64,000 bases of DNA from Kiritimatiellota bacterium (GCA_026398415.1 JAPLSY010000084.1:1-64000), one strand, 5' to 3'. Positions 49,958 through 59,655 are shown, counted from the first letter of the stretch. A program made the numbers and translations. The notes: generated by a model not told the origin, from the sequence alone.

Positions 49958-51901
49958 TTACTTCTTATTCTTGTCATCCACCATCTCGAAATCAGCGTCG
50001 ATGACGTCATCGCCACCCTTGGCTGGACCAGCGCCTGGAGCCGCCTGCTGTTGGGAGTCGCCGGACGGCCCGCCCTCAGGTGGTTTCTGCTGTTGAGCGC
50101 CTTTGGCGCGCGAGTACAGGTCGGCGGAAACCGCCTGCATCTCGGTGTTGAGCGCTTCCATGGCACTGCGCAGGGTGTCGCTCCCGCCATCCTTGATGGC
50201 CGCCTTGAGTTTCTCGATCGCCGCTTCCACGCCGGCCTTCTTGGCCGCATCGATCTTGCTTCCTTGTTCCTTAAGCAGTTTCTCGGTTTCATAAACGAGA
50301 GCGTCGGCCTTGTTTTTGAGCTCCACGCCTTCGCGGCGCTGCTGGTCGTCGGCGGCATGCTGTTCGGCGTCCTTGACCATTTTCTCGATCTCGCTCTTGT
50401 CGAGGCCGCTCGTGGCGGTGATCGTAATCTTCTGTTCCTTGCCGGTGCCGAGGTCCTTGGCGCCCACGTGCAGAATGCCGTTGGCGTCAATATCGAAAGC
50501 AACTTCGATCTGCGGCATGCCCCGGGGCGACGGCGGAATGCCGTCCAGGTGGAAACGGCCGATAGATTTGTTGTCGGGAGCCATCTTGCGCTCGCCTTGG
50601 AGCACATGGATTTCCACCGATGACTGATTGTCCGCGGCGGTACTGAAGATTTCGCTCTTGCGGGTGGGAATGGTCGTGTTGCGTTCGATCAGCATGGTGA
50701 AGACGCCGCCCAGCGTTTCGATGCCCAGGCTCAAGGGGGTTACATCCAACAGCAGGACGTCATGCACTTCACCTTTCAAAACGCCGGCCTGGATCGCCGC
50801 ACCGACGGCAACCACCTCGTCGGGGTTGACGCCCTTATGCGGATCCTTGCTGAAAATTTCCTTGACCTGATCCTGGACCTTGGGCATGCGGGTCATGCCA
50901 CCGACGAGTACCACCTCGTCAATTTTCGAAAATTCAATGCCGGAATCTTTCATGCAGGCGCGGACCGGGCCAACCGTGCGCTCGATGAACGCATCCACAA
51001 GCTGTTCCAGCTTGGCGCGCGTCAGGGTGACATTGAGATGCTTGGGACCGGTGGCATCGGCCGTGATGAAAGGTAAATTGATATCCGTCTGCTGGGCCGT
51101 AGAAAGCTCGCACTTGGCTTTCTCGGAAGCTTCCTTCAGGCGCTGCAAGGCCATGGCATCTTTCGAAAGGTCAATGCCATTGTCCTTTTTGAATTCGGTC
51201 ACCAGCCAGGTGATGATAGCCTGGTCAAAATCGTCGCCACCCAGGTGCGTATCGCCGTTGGTGGCCTTGACCTCGAACACGCCGTCGCCGATTTCGAGGA
51301 CCGAAATATCGAAGGTACCGCCGCCCAGGTCATAGACCGCAATCTTTTCGTCCTTTTTCTTGTCGAGCCCGTAGGCCAGCGAAGCCGCCGTCGGCTCGTT
51401 GATGATGCGCAACACCTCGAGCCCGGCGATCTTGCCGGCGTCCTTGGTGGCCTGGCGCTGGCTGTCATTGAAATAGGCCGGCGTGGTAATAACCGCCTGG
51501 GTAATCTTCTCGCCCAAATAGGCCTCGGCATCGGCTTTCATCTTCTGCAGGATCATGGACGAGATTTCCGGCGGCGAATAAATTTTATCGCCGATCTTGA
51601 CATTGGCATCGCCGTTCTTGGCCCGGACCACCTCGTAGGGCACCAGTGTAATCTCGCGGGCCACTTCCTCGAATTTGCGGCCCATGAACCGCTTGATGGA
51701 ATAGACCGTGTTCTTTGGGTTCGTAACCGACTGGCGCTTGGCCGCCTGGCCAACCAACCGCTCACCGCTCTTGGTGAAGGCCACCACGGAGGGCGTTGTG
51801 CGCATCCCATCCGCATTGGGAATAACCACCGGTTGGCCACCTTCCATGATGGCCATGCATGAGTTGGTCGTACCTAAATCAATGCCTAATACTTTTGACA
51901 T
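49958..51901 (-). CDS. dnaK: Chaperone DnaK (Hsp70)
   Basis: A 647-residue Hsp70. [17 protein letters not shown] starts the ATPase domain; [10 protein letters not shown]-like [17 protein letters not shown], the [11 protein letters not shown] segment and [11 protein letters not shown] complete it. [17 protein letters not shown] starts the substrate domain, and the tail ends [12 protein letters not shown] as in most DnaK. I use the ATG at 51901, with AGGAG 8 bases upstream, rather than a TTG at 51907. No grpE or dnaJ is adjacent; groES/groEL follow. Confidence 0.97.
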   Translation of the reverse strand: MSKVLGIDLGTTNSCMAIMEGGQPVVIPNADGMRTTPSVVAFTKSGERLVGQAAKRQSVTNPKNTVYSIKRFMGRKFEEVAREITLVPYEVVRAKNGDANVKIGDKIYSPPEISSMILQKMKADAEAYLGEKITQAVITTPAYFNDSQRQATKDAGKIAGLEVLRIINEPTAASLAYGLDKKKDEKIAVYDLGGGTFDISVLEIGDGVFEVKATNGDTHLGGDDFDQAIITWLVTEFKKDNGIDLSKDAMALQRLKEASEKAKCELSTAQQTDINLPFITADATGPKHLNVTLTRAKLEQLVDAFIERTVGPVRACMKDSGIEFSKIDEVVLVGGMTRMPKVQDQVKEIFSKDPHKGVNPDEVVAVGAAIQAGVLKGEVHDVLLLDVTPLSLGIETLGGVFTMLIERNTTIPTRKSEIFSTAADNQSSVEIHVLQGERKMAPDNKSIGRFHLDGIPPSPRGMPQIEVAFDIDANGILHVGAKDLGTGKEQKITITATSGLDKSEIEKMVKDAEQHAADDQQRREGVELKNKADALVYETEKLLKEQGSKIDAAKKAGVEAAIEKLKAAIKDGGSDTLRSAMEALNTEMQAVSADLYSRAKGAQQQKPPEGGPSGDSQQQAAPGAGPAKGGDDVIDADFEMVDDKNKK

Positions 51902-51965
51902 TGGCAATTCTCCTGAAAGTAATCAGTTTCTTTATCATTAATATAAAAATTTACAGTAACATAAT

Positions 51966-51983
51966 TAGCAAGGAATATGCCAA
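51966..51983 (-). promoter_or_regulatory. Sigma-54-type promoter candidate for dnaK
   Basis: On the minus strand TTGGCATATTCCTTGCTA matches the invariant parts of the sigma-54 consensus: TGGCA at -24 and TTGCT at -12, with GG and GC exactly 10 bases apart. Predicted transcription start is near 51956, about 55 bases before the ATG. The surroundings are AT-rich. Confidence 0.55.
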
Positions 51984-52004
51984 GATCCTGTTTGTTGCCG
52001 GCAT

Positions 52005-52019
52005 CATGATAATATCATG
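52005..52019. promoter_or_regulatory. 15-bp palindrome upstream of the dnaK promoter
   Basis: catgataatatcatg is a perfect palindrome (7+1+7), about 50-60 bp upstream of the predicted start. It may be an activator or repressor site. A second, shorter palindrome (gacattatgtc) lies at about 52085. The rest of 51902-52327 is AT-rich and without a credible gene. Confidence 0.45.
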
Positions 52020-52327
52020 TTGAATATAAGATAAATACAACTAATTTATTTTATTTATCTTTTTATGACTTATCACCATACCGGGACATTATGTCTCTTT
52101 TTTTTAGAAAAGTGTGACATTTTAGCATTGTATTATGGCGCATATATTGCATCAAGGCGGCATTCACAAGGGCAGAATCGTGATTGCATTATCAGCCAAA
52201 ATTTCATTAAGTCCTCCGCTCACGGACCGAACAGCAAAACGGAAGTCACCATCATGGCCGTTATCTGACGTCCCGCCTTTGTCTCGACGATCAGAGATGT
52301 CGAAACTACGGCGGGCAGGCTATTGTC

Positions 52328-53098
52328 ATGGGATCGGATATGGATGCCTCGCTATTTAATCTTTCACTCGGCCCCTGGTGTCTGGCCATCCTTTGCGGGG
52401 TACTGGTGGGTTTCAATAAGACCGGCATGCCCGGGGCGGCGATATTTGCCGTGCCTTTGATGGCAATGATTTTCCCCGCGGGCAAATCCACCGGTATTTA
52501 CCTGCCCATGCTGATCGCGGGAGACGTGTTCACCCTTCTCTATTATCGGCGTCATGCCCAGTGGCACTACGTTTTACGGCTGTTGTCCTGGGGCGCGGCC
52601 GGCATCCTCCTGGGCTTCTGGGTGATCCGGCATTATCAGATGACCGACCTGCACCTCCAGCGGCTGATTGGCGTCATTGTTCTCGGAATTCTCGGGACGG
52701 GACTCTGGATGAGCCGGCGCCCGAATGCGCTGGCTGTGCCGCACACTTGGTGGTTTGCCGCCGGCATGGGCCTGATCGGCGGATTCACCACCATGACCGC
52801 CAACGCCGCCGGTCCGATCTGGATCGTTTACCTCCTGGCCATGAATTTGAATAAGCACGAATTTCTCGGTACCAGCGGCTGGATCTATCTTATCTTGAAC
52901 CTGTTCAAGGTGCCCTTTAGCTGCGCCCTCGGCTTTATCAGCGCCGATAGTCTGATCTTCGATTTAAAACTGGTTCCGGCCGTGGCGCTGGGCGCCGGGG
53001 CCGGCATCCTTACCCTTAACCGCATTCCCCAGAAAGCCTTCGATACCATCATCCGCATCCTAACCGCCCTGGCCGCGCTAAAATTACTGTTTGGGTAG
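52328..53098 (+). CDS. TSUP (TauE/SafE) family membrane transporter
   Basis: A 256-residue inner-membrane protein with about eight helices and the two-repeat form of the TSUP family: LCGVLVGFNKTGMPGAAIFAVPLMAMIFPAGKSTGIYLPMLIAGDV in the first half and AAGMGLIGGFTTMTANAAGPIWIVYLLAMNLNKHEFLGTSGWIY in the second. The family exports sulfite, sulfonates or related anions; the substrate is not predictable here. Divergent from dnaK. Confidence 0.88.
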   Translation: MGSDMDASLFNLSLGPWCLAILCGVLVGFNKTGMPGAAIFAVPLMAMIFPAGKSTGIYLPMLIAGDVFTLLYYRRHAQWHYVLRLLSWGAAGILLGFWVIRHYQMTDLHLQRLIGVIVLGILGTGLWMSRRPNALAVPHTWWFAAGMGLIGGFTTMTANAAGPIWIVYLLAMNLNKHEFLGTSGWIYLILNLFKVPFSCALGFISADSLIFDLKLVPAVALGAGAGILTLNRIPQKAFDTIIRILTALAALKLLFG

Positions 53099-53273
53099 AA
53101 CCGATTTTAACAATGACCACCTCCGCCAATGAAAATGCTCAAAGGCAACCTTGACACGATAAAGAATAGTAGTAACAATACCGTCAATAACCGAATGGAC
53201 CTCTCTTCGAAAATTTTAACGGAAAGTTTGAATACGCAGGTAACCGGATTTTACAACGGGAAGGAAGACTTTT

Positions 53274-54077
53274 ATGGTAAAAAACAAAGCAACGCTGTTG
53301 CCGATTGTTGATTTCTGCGGGCTCAAGGTGACGCGGCTCCTTCTTGGCGCCAATCCGCTTGCAGGTTACAGCCATCAAAACGAGAAGCGCGACAAGGAGA
53401 TGATGGCGTACTACACGATCGAACGCATCAAGGAGACCTGGGCACGCGCGGAAGCCGCCGGCATCAATACGATGATTACCAACAACGAGACCAGCCACGT
53501 CGTTCAAGCGGTGCGTGAATACCTGGGTAACGGGGGTAAGCTCCAGTGGATTGCGCAGGTCAATGGACGGGATAAGTCCGATATGCTCAAAGCCATTGAC
53601 GAAGTGGCGGATATCGGATGCAAAGCGCTTTATTTTCATGGCGCCCAAACGGACGGCCTCTACAGCAAGAGAGACGATAAAACATTACGGACCTGGTACG
53701 AGCATGCTCGGGCACGCGGCATACCCGTGGGGGTGGCCGGCCACGCTCCGGAAGCGCATTTATGGGTGAACAGCCTGGACATTGTCGATTTCCACGTCGT
53801 GTGCTTTTTTAACTGCGGCAGCCTGCACGATGGCAAAGGAGAGCGATTCAAACTGAAGGACATAATTCCTGCGGTCGAATGCGTGCGCCGGATCAAGAAG
53901 CCATGCATCGGCTACAAGATCATGGGCGCGGGCCGGATAGACCCGCGCATGGCGTTCGAATATGCTTTCGAGCACATCAAGGCTACGGACGTGGTAAATG
54001 TCGGCATGTACCGCGGCGATAAAGACAACATGCTTGAAGAAAACGTCGCCATGGTCCGCGAAATTCTTGGCGGCTAA
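53274..54077 (+). CDS. Uncharacterised TIM-barrel-like protein
   Basis: A 267-residue cytosolic protein, probably a barrel: LKVTRLLLGANPLAGYSHQ, ERIKETWARAEAAGINTMITNN, GGKLQWIAQVNG, IGCKALYFHGAQTDGLY, GIPVGVAGHAPEAHLWV, VDFHVVCFFNCG, KPCIGYKIMGAGRIDPRMAFEYAFEHIKATDVVNVGMY. The strand-helix rhythm and the LGANPLAG and KIMGAGR elements recall aldo/keto reductase-like proteins of PVC bacteria, but I know no function. Ribosome site GGAAGGAAG. Confidence 0.75.
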   Translation: MVKNKATLLPIVDFCGLKVTRLLLGANPLAGYSHQNEKRDKEMMAYYTIERIKETWARAEAAGINTMITNNETSHVVQAVREYLGNGGKLQWIAQVNGRDKSDMLKAIDEVADIGCKALYFHGAQTDGLYSKRDDKTLRTWYEHARARGIPVGVAGHAPEAHLWVNSLDIVDFHVVCFFNCGSLHDGKGERFKLKDIIPAVECVRRIKKPCIGYKIMGAGRIDPRMAFEYAFEHIKATDVVNVGMYRGDKDNMLEENVAMVREILGG

Positions 54078-54125
54078 AGCGCGATGGACTGAACCTTACC
54101 GCTTTACCTTAACAGGACCCCGATG

Positions 54126-54168
54126 CCCTATCGAACCCTTTTCGAATAGGGTCTAGTTACCTGTTTTT
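54126..54168 (+). terminator. Possible terminator after the TIM-barrel gene
   Basis: CCCTATCGAA (54126-54135) pairs with TTCGAATAGGG (54141-54151) with one bulged base. A run of six T's comes 12 bases later (54163-54168), further than usual, so the call is tentative. Confidence 0.4.
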
Positions 54169-54240
54169 TCCTTTGAATCCAGCGGCTGGTTTCACTATGC
54201 TGCACTTTGGTTCAAGGGGTCAGGAGCAGAGGACAATACG

Positions 54241-55203
54241 ATGAGAGCATTATCCGGCATTCAGCCTTCCGGCAAACTGCATGTGGGCAACTATTTCGGC
54301 ATGATGAAACCCGCCCTGGAACTCCAGGAAAAGGGCGAGACGTTTTATTTTATCGCCAATTATCACGCCCTGACCTCGGTCAATGAAGCCGAAGCCCTGC
54401 GCGCGGGCACGCGGGACGTAGCTTTGGATTTCCTGGCCTGCGGCCTCGATCCCGAACGCACGGTGTTTTACCGCCAGAGCGATATCCCCGAGGTTCATGA
54501 ACTTGCCTGGCTGCTTTCCATCGTCACACCCCTGAGCCTTCTGGAGCGCTGCCATTCTTACAAGGACAAGGTGGCCAAAGGCGTACCGGCCAACCATGGG
54601 CTTTTCGCTTACCCGGTCCTGATGGCCGCGGACATTCTGGCTGTCCAGGCCGATGTCGTCCCCGTCGGCCAGGATCAGAAACAGCACGTCGAGGTCACGC
54701 GCGACATTGCCATCAAGTTCAACCAAAAATTCGGTGAGACGTTCAAGATCCCGGCGCCGATGATCCGCGCCTCTGTGGCCGTAGTGCCCGGCCTTGACGG
54801 CCAGAAAATGTCAAAATCCTACAACAACACGATCGAACTGTTCGCGCCGCAGGCGGACACGCGCAAGGCCATTATGCGCATAGTGACCGACAGCAAGACC
54901 GTCGCGGAACCGAAAGACCCCACGGCTTGCAACATATTCAAGCTTTATTCGCTGTTTGCAACCGACACCGAACGCGAGGCCATGGCCGCACGCTACCGCG
55001 CCGGCGGCCTGGGTTATGGTGAAGTCAAGAAAGCGCTGTATGAACATTTCCAGGCCTATTTTGAACCGTTCCGGCAGCGGCGCGAGGAGTTTCAGAAGAA
55101 CCCGGAGCGGGTCGAGCAGATTCTCCAGCGCGGCGCGGCGCGGGCCCGGGAAGAACTGCGCAAAACCTTAAAAGCCGCCCGCCGGGCCGTGGGCCTGGAG
55201 TAA
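54241..55203 (+). CDS. trpS: Tryptophanyl-tRNA synthetase
   Basis: Class I synthetase, 320 residues. ALSGIQPSGKLHVGNYFG includes the HIGH-like HVGN; VGQDQKQHVEVTRDIAIKFN and the KMSKS loop (GQKMSKSYNNTIELF) are intact, with TDSKTVAEPKDP after it. Slightly short at the C-terminus but complete. About 25 bases after the stop comes a family P repeat. Confidence 0.96.
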   Translation: MRALSGIQPSGKLHVGNYFGMMKPALELQEKGETFYFIANYHALTSVNEAEALRAGTRDVALDFLACGLDPERTVFYRQSDIPEVHELAWLLSIVTPLSLLERCHSYKDKVAKGVPANHGLFAYPVLMAADILAVQADVVPVGQDQKQHVEVTRDIAIKFNQKFGETFKIPAPMIRASVAVVPGLDGQKMSKSYNNTIELFAPQADTRKAIMRIVTDSKTVAEPKDPTACNIFKLYSLFATDTEREAMAARYRAGGLGYGEVKKALYEHFQAYFEPFRQRREEFQKNPERVEQILQRGAARAREELRKTLKAARRAVGLE

Positions 55204-55225
55204 ATGAGAAATGAAGAATGAGTGG

Positions 55226-55285
55226 CAAAGGGACGGACGCCAGACGCCTGACACCAGACGCCTGACACCAGACGCCAGATCGAAC
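55226..55285 (+). repeat. Family P repeat after trpS
   Basis: Repeats of the type gacgccagacgcctgacacc follow trpS, in the same sense orientation as at other gene ends. The remaining gap to scpA (to 55444) holds no recognised gene. Confidence 0.75.
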
Positions 55286-55444
55286 AAAAACCAATTGATG
55301 GAAGGATTTGAGTGATTAATGTTGCCTTGGAGAAGACTGCTCAACAGCGGAGATTGGGCGGCAGGTAGGCGCACTGCTATAAATAGTGACTGGCGACAAG
55401 AACACTTTGCTTACGACTAAACGCCGCGTTGGGATAAATACAAC

Positions 55445-56380
55445 ATGCCGATCCAGGAAGAATACAAGGTCAAGTTGGAAGTGTTCGAGGGCCCGCTGGA
55501 CCTCCTGCTCTACCTCATCAAGAAGGACGAGGTGGATATCTATGATATTCCCATCGAGTTGATCACGCGCCAGTATATGGAATACCTCGGCCTGATGCGG
55601 ATGCTGGATCTCGATATCGCCGGCGAGTTTCTCGTGATGGCGGCCACGCTAATGATGATCAAGAGCCGCATGCTCCTGCCGCCGGAGGAGCGGTCCGAGC
55701 TGGAGGCCGAGGAGGAGGATCCGCGCTGGGAACTCATCCGCCAGTTGATCGAGTACAAAAAATTCAAGGATGCCGCGGCCAACCTGCAGGAGATGGAATC
55801 CCGCACGGGCAATATGTTCCTGCGCAGTGCGGAGGACCCGGTGGTTGTCATGGAACAGCCGGGCGTCGGATTGGAGGACGTCACCATTTTCGACCTGATT
55901 GCGTCCTTTAACGAAGCGCTCAAGCGGATCCAGGTGAATGAAATCGGCGAAATCATGGCCGAGCGTTTCACGGTGGCCGACGGCATCGAATCCATCCTAG
56001 GGCGTATTAAGCGTGAAACACAGTTGGTCTTTGCCACGCTGTTCCGGCCGCTCAGCACGCGTCATGAAATTATTATAACCTTTCTGGCCCTGCTTGAGCT
56101 GATCCGCCTGCGCCAGGTGGTGGCCCGGCAGGAGGCGGTTTTTGGGGATATTGTGATCATGCGCCCGGAGACGGAACAGAGGACGGAGGACAGACGACAG
56201 ACGACGGATGACGGACGCCGGAAAACGGGCGAAGCAAACAGCGAAGATCCAACACCAGGCTCCGCGGCTCGACTGAGCTCGTCGCTCGACCCAGAGGCTC
56301 TCGACGGGCCGAAGTCCGAAGCGCTTCGCCCAGGCGAGTCGAACGCCCAACGTCCAATGGAAGATCAGAATAAGATTTGA
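55445..56380 (+). CDS. scpA: Condensin subunit ScpA (kleisin), with repeat-derived tail
   Basis: ScpA bridges the two SMC heads. The 311-residue protein has the family N-terminus YKVKLEVFEGPLDLLLYLIKKDEVDIYDIPIELITRQYMEYL, the DLDIAGEFLVMAATLMMIKSRMLLP segment, and the winged-helix C-terminal domain ending LLELIRLRQVVARQEAVFGDIVIMR (about 240). ScpA normally stops close to here. The remaining 70 residues (RTEDRRQTTDDGRRKTGE..., then TPGSAARLSSSLDPEALDG...) are encoded by family P and family B repeats and look intrinsically disordered. Confidence 0.94.
   Translation: MPIQEEYKVKLEVFEGPLDLLLYLIKKDEVDIYDIPIELITRQYMEYLGLMRMLDLDIAGEFLVMAATLMMIKSRMLLPPEERSELEAEEEDPRWELIRQLIEYKKFKDAAANLQEMESRTGNMFLRSAEDPVVVMEQPGVGLEDVTIFDLIASFNEALKRIQVNEIGEIMAERFTVADGIESILGRIKRETQLVFATLFRPLSTRHEIIITFLALLELIRLRQVVARQEAVFGDIVIMRPETEQRTEDRRQTTDDGRRKTGEANSEDPTPGSAARLSSSLDPEALDGPKSEALRPGESNAQRPMEDQNKI
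56168..56226 (+). repeat. Family P repeat inside scpA
   Basis: gaggacagacgacagacgac and neighbouring gatgacggacgccgg encode EDRRQTTDDGRR. It lies directly after the conserved end of ScpA, in the sense direction. Confidence 0.85.
56255..56340 (+). repeat. Family B long element inside scpA
   Basis: An 86-bp element identical to 59667-59752 except for two bases. Its two ends together equal the 33-bp short B unit; the middle 51-53 bp is extra. Here it is in frame and adds about 28 residues to ScpA. Confidence 0.9.
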
Positions 56381-56388
56381 GGATTTTT

Positions 56389-57384
56389 ATGACAGAAGAA
56401 ACGCATAATATGACCACTGCGCATGCTCAACCGGAACTCAAACAGGTCCTGGGCGCCCTGGTATTTGCCGCCCGGAAACCGATTGCGGCGGGTGAATTGC
56501 GCGAGCTATTGGCGCAGGTGGCCCAAAACGGCGAAGACGCCGCCCATGCGTTCGCCAAAATCCAGGAAAGCGATATTCGGACGGCCCTCGAACAATTGAA
56601 GGCTGAGTTTGACGAACGCAAGCTGGGTCTTATTCTCGTGGAGGTGGCGGGTGGGTTCCGGTTCCAGACTGATCCGGCTGGCGGCCCTTGGGTGCGTCTG
56701 TTGTTGAACCTGGACAAGCCGGCGCGCCTTTCCAAGCCGGCCTTGGAAACGCTGGCCATTATCGCATATCGTCAGCCGACTACCCGCGCCGAAATTGAGG
56801 CTTTGCGCGGCGTCAACGTGGACGCCATGATGCGCCACTTGCTGGAACTGCAGTTGATCCGCATCGTTGGCCGCAGCGACCTGCCGGGAAGACCGCTGAT
56901 GTACGGAACGACCCAATTGTTCCTGGAACATTTCGGCCTGAGCAGTGTCAAGAACCTGCCGGGCGTCGAGCAATTGTCGCGGCGGGATGCTGAACGCGTG
57001 AAGCGGGAAGCAAACGCCGGCAAAGATAAGACTGACGCCGGACACCAGACACCAGACGCCGGCCAGGAGAAGACGGAAGACGGCCTGACGCCAGACACCG
57101 GACGACAGCCTGCCCTGCGTAGCCTTGGCGACTCGCCTGGGCGAAGCGCTTCGGCGGAGCCTGGAGCAGGGACGCCGAACATCGGCCCGGAAGACAAAGG
57201 CGGGACGGCAGAGGATGGTTCTGCAGAAGCTCAGGACACCAGCAAAGAAGAGGCCAAGGGCAAGGATCAAGACAAAGCAGAAAAGACAGAACCGGAGGAA
57301 AAAGAGGAAGAGTACGACGAAGACGAGGATGAAGAGGATGACGAAGATGAGGATGAAGACGAGGACGTTGAAGGAAGGAAATGA
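56389..57384 (+). CDS. scpB: Condensin subunit ScpB, with long acidic tail
   Basis: A 331-residue ScpB; partners with ScpA and SMC. The paired winged-helix core (about 10-200) is clear: ELKQVLGALVFAARKPIAAGELRELL, KPARLSKPALETLAIIAYRQPTTRAEIEALRGVNVDAMMRHLLELQLI, LPGRPLMYGTTQLFLEHFGLSSVKNLP. The last 120 residues are low complexity: DAGHQTPDAGQEKTEDGL from family P DNA, LGDSPGRSASAEPGAG from a family B unit, then a long Glu/Asp run. The start is ATG 56389 with TGAGGA upstream, 8 bases after scpA. Confidence 0.93.
   Translation: MTEETHNMTTAHAQPELKQVLGALVFAARKPIAAGELRELLAQVAQNGEDAAHAFAKIQESDIRTALEQLKAEFDERKLGLILVEVAGGFRFQTDPAGGPWVRLLLNLDKPARLSKPALETLAIIAYRQPTTRAEIEALRGVNVDAMMRHLLELQLIRIVGRSDLPGRPLMYGTTQLFLEHFGLSSVKNLPGVEQLSRRDAERVKREANAGKDKTDAGHQTPDAGQEKTEDGLTPDTGRQPALRSLGDSPGRSASAEPGAGTPNIGPEDKGGTAEDGSAEAQDTSKEEAKGKDQDKAEKTEPEEKEEEYDEDEDEEDDEDEDEDEDVEGRK
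57029..57110 (+). repeat. Family P repeat inside scpB
   Basis: gactgacgccggacaccaga and ccagacgccggccaggagaa lie directly after the conserved ScpB core, in sense direction, encoding the DAGHQTPDAGQEKTEDG stretch. Confidence 0.8.
57132..57164 (-). repeat. Family B short unit inside scpB
   Basis: A 33-bp unit, inverted relative to the copy at 59832-59864 and one mismatch from it. It holds the palindrome cgaagcgcttcg at its centre and is in frame in scpB. Confidence 0.88.
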
Positions 57385-57387
57385 ACC

Positions 57388-58464
57388 ATGCATGTTGCCG
57401 AGCTGAGAAAAAAAATCGATGCGCTGGATCGGCGCCTGGTCAGCCTGCTGAATACGCGCGCCCGGGTGGCCGTACAGATCGGACAGCTGAAGCAGGTATC
57501 GGCGGATGACGTGTATGTGCCGGCGCGCGAAAAAGCCGTGCTCGCCCACGTCCGACGAGCAAACCGTGGGCCATTGGGCAAGGAAGCCATAGACTCCATT
57601 TACCGGGAGATCATGTCCTCCACACGGGCCTTGGAAAGGAAAGTTCGTGTAGCCCATTTTGGACAGGCCACCACGTTCACGCACCAAGCCGCCCGCCTGC
57701 GTTTCGGCGTCAGCGTGACTTATATCCCCTGCGAAACCATTCCAGACGTTTTCGAAAACGTTCGCAATAATCAGGCGGACTACGGCGTCGTCCCGATCGA
57801 AAATTCGACCGAGGGCGCGGTAACATACACCCTGGATGAATTTGTCCAAACGCCGCTTCGGATCTGCGCGGAGATTTACCTTCCGATTTCACATCACCTG
57901 ATGGCCGCCGGCCCGCGCCGGGGCATCCGGCAGGTGGTTAGCCATCCGCAGGTGCTCGCGCAGTGCCGCAACTGGTTGCATGCCGAAATGCCGGGGGTGG
58001 AGATCGTGCCGGTGACCAGCAGCGCCCGTGCGGCGGAGATGGCGGTTAAGGATCGGCACGTAGCAGCAATTGGCAGCATTCTGGCCGCCGAACATTATCA
58101 TTTGCAGGAGTTGGCGGCAGAGATTCAGGATTTAAGCGGCAATACAACCCGCTTTCTGGTGATCGGCAAATCATTCGGGCATGCCACCGGTGACGATAAG
58201 ACCTCGATTTTCTTCGCGGTAAAACACAAAGCCGGCGCCTTGCACAGCGCCTTGGGGTCGTTCAAGAAATATCGGCTCAATATGACTAAAATCGAGTCCC
58301 GGCCCAACAAATCGAAAGCCTGGGAATACCTCTTCTTCGTGGATATTGAAGGCCATGTCGAGGAACAGCGGGTGCGCAACGCGTTGCGCGATCTGGAGCG
58401 CCATTGCACGCTGATGACGGTCCTGGGGGCATATCCCCGGGCGCCGGAAGCGCGTGAAGCGTGA
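57388..58464 (+). CDS. pheA: Chorismate mutase / prephenate dehydratase
   Basis: A bifunctional enzyme converting chorismate to phenylpyruvate. The 358-residue protein has an AroQ mutase domain (VAELRKKIDALDRRLVSLLNTRARVAVQIG, 1-80), a dehydratase domain (VAHFGQATTFTHQAA, GVVPIENSTEGAVTYTLDEF, GNTTRFLVIGKS) and a C-terminal ACT domain with GALHSALGSFKKYRLNMTKIESRP, the phenylalanine-binding regulatory part. It starts 3 bases after scpB. Confidence 0.96.
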   Translation: MHVAELRKKIDALDRRLVSLLNTRARVAVQIGQLKQVSADDVYVPAREKAVLAHVRRANRGPLGKEAIDSIYREIMSSTRALERKVRVAHFGQATTFTHQAARLRFGVSVTYIPCETIPDVFENVRNNQADYGVVPIENSTEGAVTYTLDEFVQTPLRICAEIYLPISHHLMAAGPRRGIRQVVSHPQVLAQCRNWLHAEMPGVEIVPVTSSARAAEMAVKDRHVAAIGSILAAEHYHLQELAAEIQDLSGNTTRFLVIGKSFGHATGDDKTSIFFAVKHKAGALHSALGSFKKYRLNMTKIESRPNKSKAWEYLFFVDIEGHVEEQRVRNALRDLERHCTLMTVLGAYPRAPEAREA

Positions 58465-58510
58465 AGCGGCGAGCGTAGAGTGTTTAAGAACCAAGAACTA
58501 CGAACGGATT

Positions 58511-59623
58511 ATGAAAAATATCGCCCATTCGTGGATCCTGGACTTGAAGATGTATGAGCCGGGCAAGCCGATCGAGGAAGTGGCGCGGGAACTTGGGTTT
58601 GCGTCCGTGGATGACATTATCAAGCTGGCGTCCAACGAAAACGCCCTGGGTCCCTCACCACTCGCCCTGCGGACCATGAAGCGCGTGGCCTCCCAAATGC
58701 ACCGCTATCCCGATAGCAGCGCGCATCTACTGCGGCGCGCCCTGTCAAAAAAGCTGGGGGTCAAGCCGGATCAGCTCCTGATAGCCAACGGCGGCAACGA
58801 AATCATCGAGTTCATCGGCCACGTGTTCCTGGGACCGGACGTGGATATGGTTGTCGCCGATCGCGCCTTCGCCATTTACCGGCTGATCGGCGACATGTTC
58901 CGGGCACGGGTAATCAGCGTGCCCATGCAAAATTATACGCATGACCTGGGCGCCATGCTGGCGGCAATTACACCCCAGACGCGGGTGGTTTTTATTGCCA
59001 ATCCCAACAATCCCACCGGTACCATGGTCAGCAACGAAGCGCTGGACCGATTCATGCGGCAGGTGCCGGAACACGTTGTCGTGGCCCTGGACGAAGCCTA
59101 CGTCGAATTACTGCCCGAGGGCCAACAGCCCAACGCGCTGAAATATGTCCAGGAAGGGCGCAAAATCATCGTCCTGCGGACGTTCTCCAAAACATACGGA
59201 TTGGCCGGCCTGCGCATCGCCTATGCCGTGGCGCCTGAAGATGGCATTCAATTGATGCACCGCGTCCGCCAGTCGTTCAATTTCAATTCCATGGCCCTGG
59301 CCGCCGCCGAGGCCGCGCTGGCCGACGACGCCTTTGTCCGCAAAACGCGCCGCATGATCCAGGCCGGCCTGAAACTGTTTACGGAGCACCTGACCCGCTT
59401 AGGTGTTGCCTATGTGCCTTCCGTTACAAATTTCATGCTGGTCGAGGTGGGCCAGGCGCGGGCAAAGTTTCACGCTCTGCAGAAAGAAAAAGTTATTGTG
59501 CGGCCCATGGATGGCTACGGCCTGCCCGACCATGTGCGCATCACCGTCGGAACCCGCGAGGAAAACGAACGGTGCCTCAAAGCCCTCGCCCGCGTGTTGA
59601 ACAAGCCGGAACCGCAGTTTTAA
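58511..59623 (+). CDS. hisC: Histidinol-phosphate aminotransferase
   Basis: A 370-residue PLP enzyme of histidine synthesis that may also act on aromatic keto acids, fitting its place after pheA. KLASNENALGPSPLALRTMK, YPDSSAHLLRRALSKKLGV, NGGNEIIEFIG, NPNNPTGTM, LDEAYVELLPEG and the PLP lysine in RTFSKTYGLAGLRIAYAV are visible. I use the ATG at 58511; the frame is open upstream into pheA, over repeat-like DNA (aagaaccaagaactacgaac). Confidence 0.95.
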   Translation: MKNIAHSWILDLKMYEPGKPIEEVARELGFASVDDIIKLASNENALGPSPLALRTMKRVASQMHRYPDSSAHLLRRALSKKLGVKPDQLLIANGGNEIIEFIGHVFLGPDVDMVVADRAFAIYRLIGDMFRARVISVPMQNYTHDLGAMLAAITPQTRVVFIANPNNPTGTMVSNEALDRFMRQVPEHVVVALDEAYVELLPEGQQPNALKYVQEGRKIIVLRTFSKTYGLAGLRIAYAVAPEDGIQLMHRVRQSFNFNSMALAAAEAALADDAFVRKTRRMIQAGLKLFTEHLTRLGVAYVPSVTNFMLVEVGQARAKFHALQKEKVIVRPMDGYGLPDHVRITVGTREENERCLKALARVLNKPEPQF

Positions 59624-59655
59624 ATCAGGCCGCCAAAGGCGGCAGCAAAAATACT

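Noticed and set aside
52065-52268. A 67-codon open frame between dnaK and the TSUP gene
   Set aside because: AT-rich, no ribosome site, no protein-like pattern; it overlaps the probable regulatory region of dnaK.
49847-52327. CIRCE element for HrcA control of groES or dnaK
   Set aside because: No TTAGCACTC-N9-GAGTGCTAA-like inverted repeat was found upstream of either gene.
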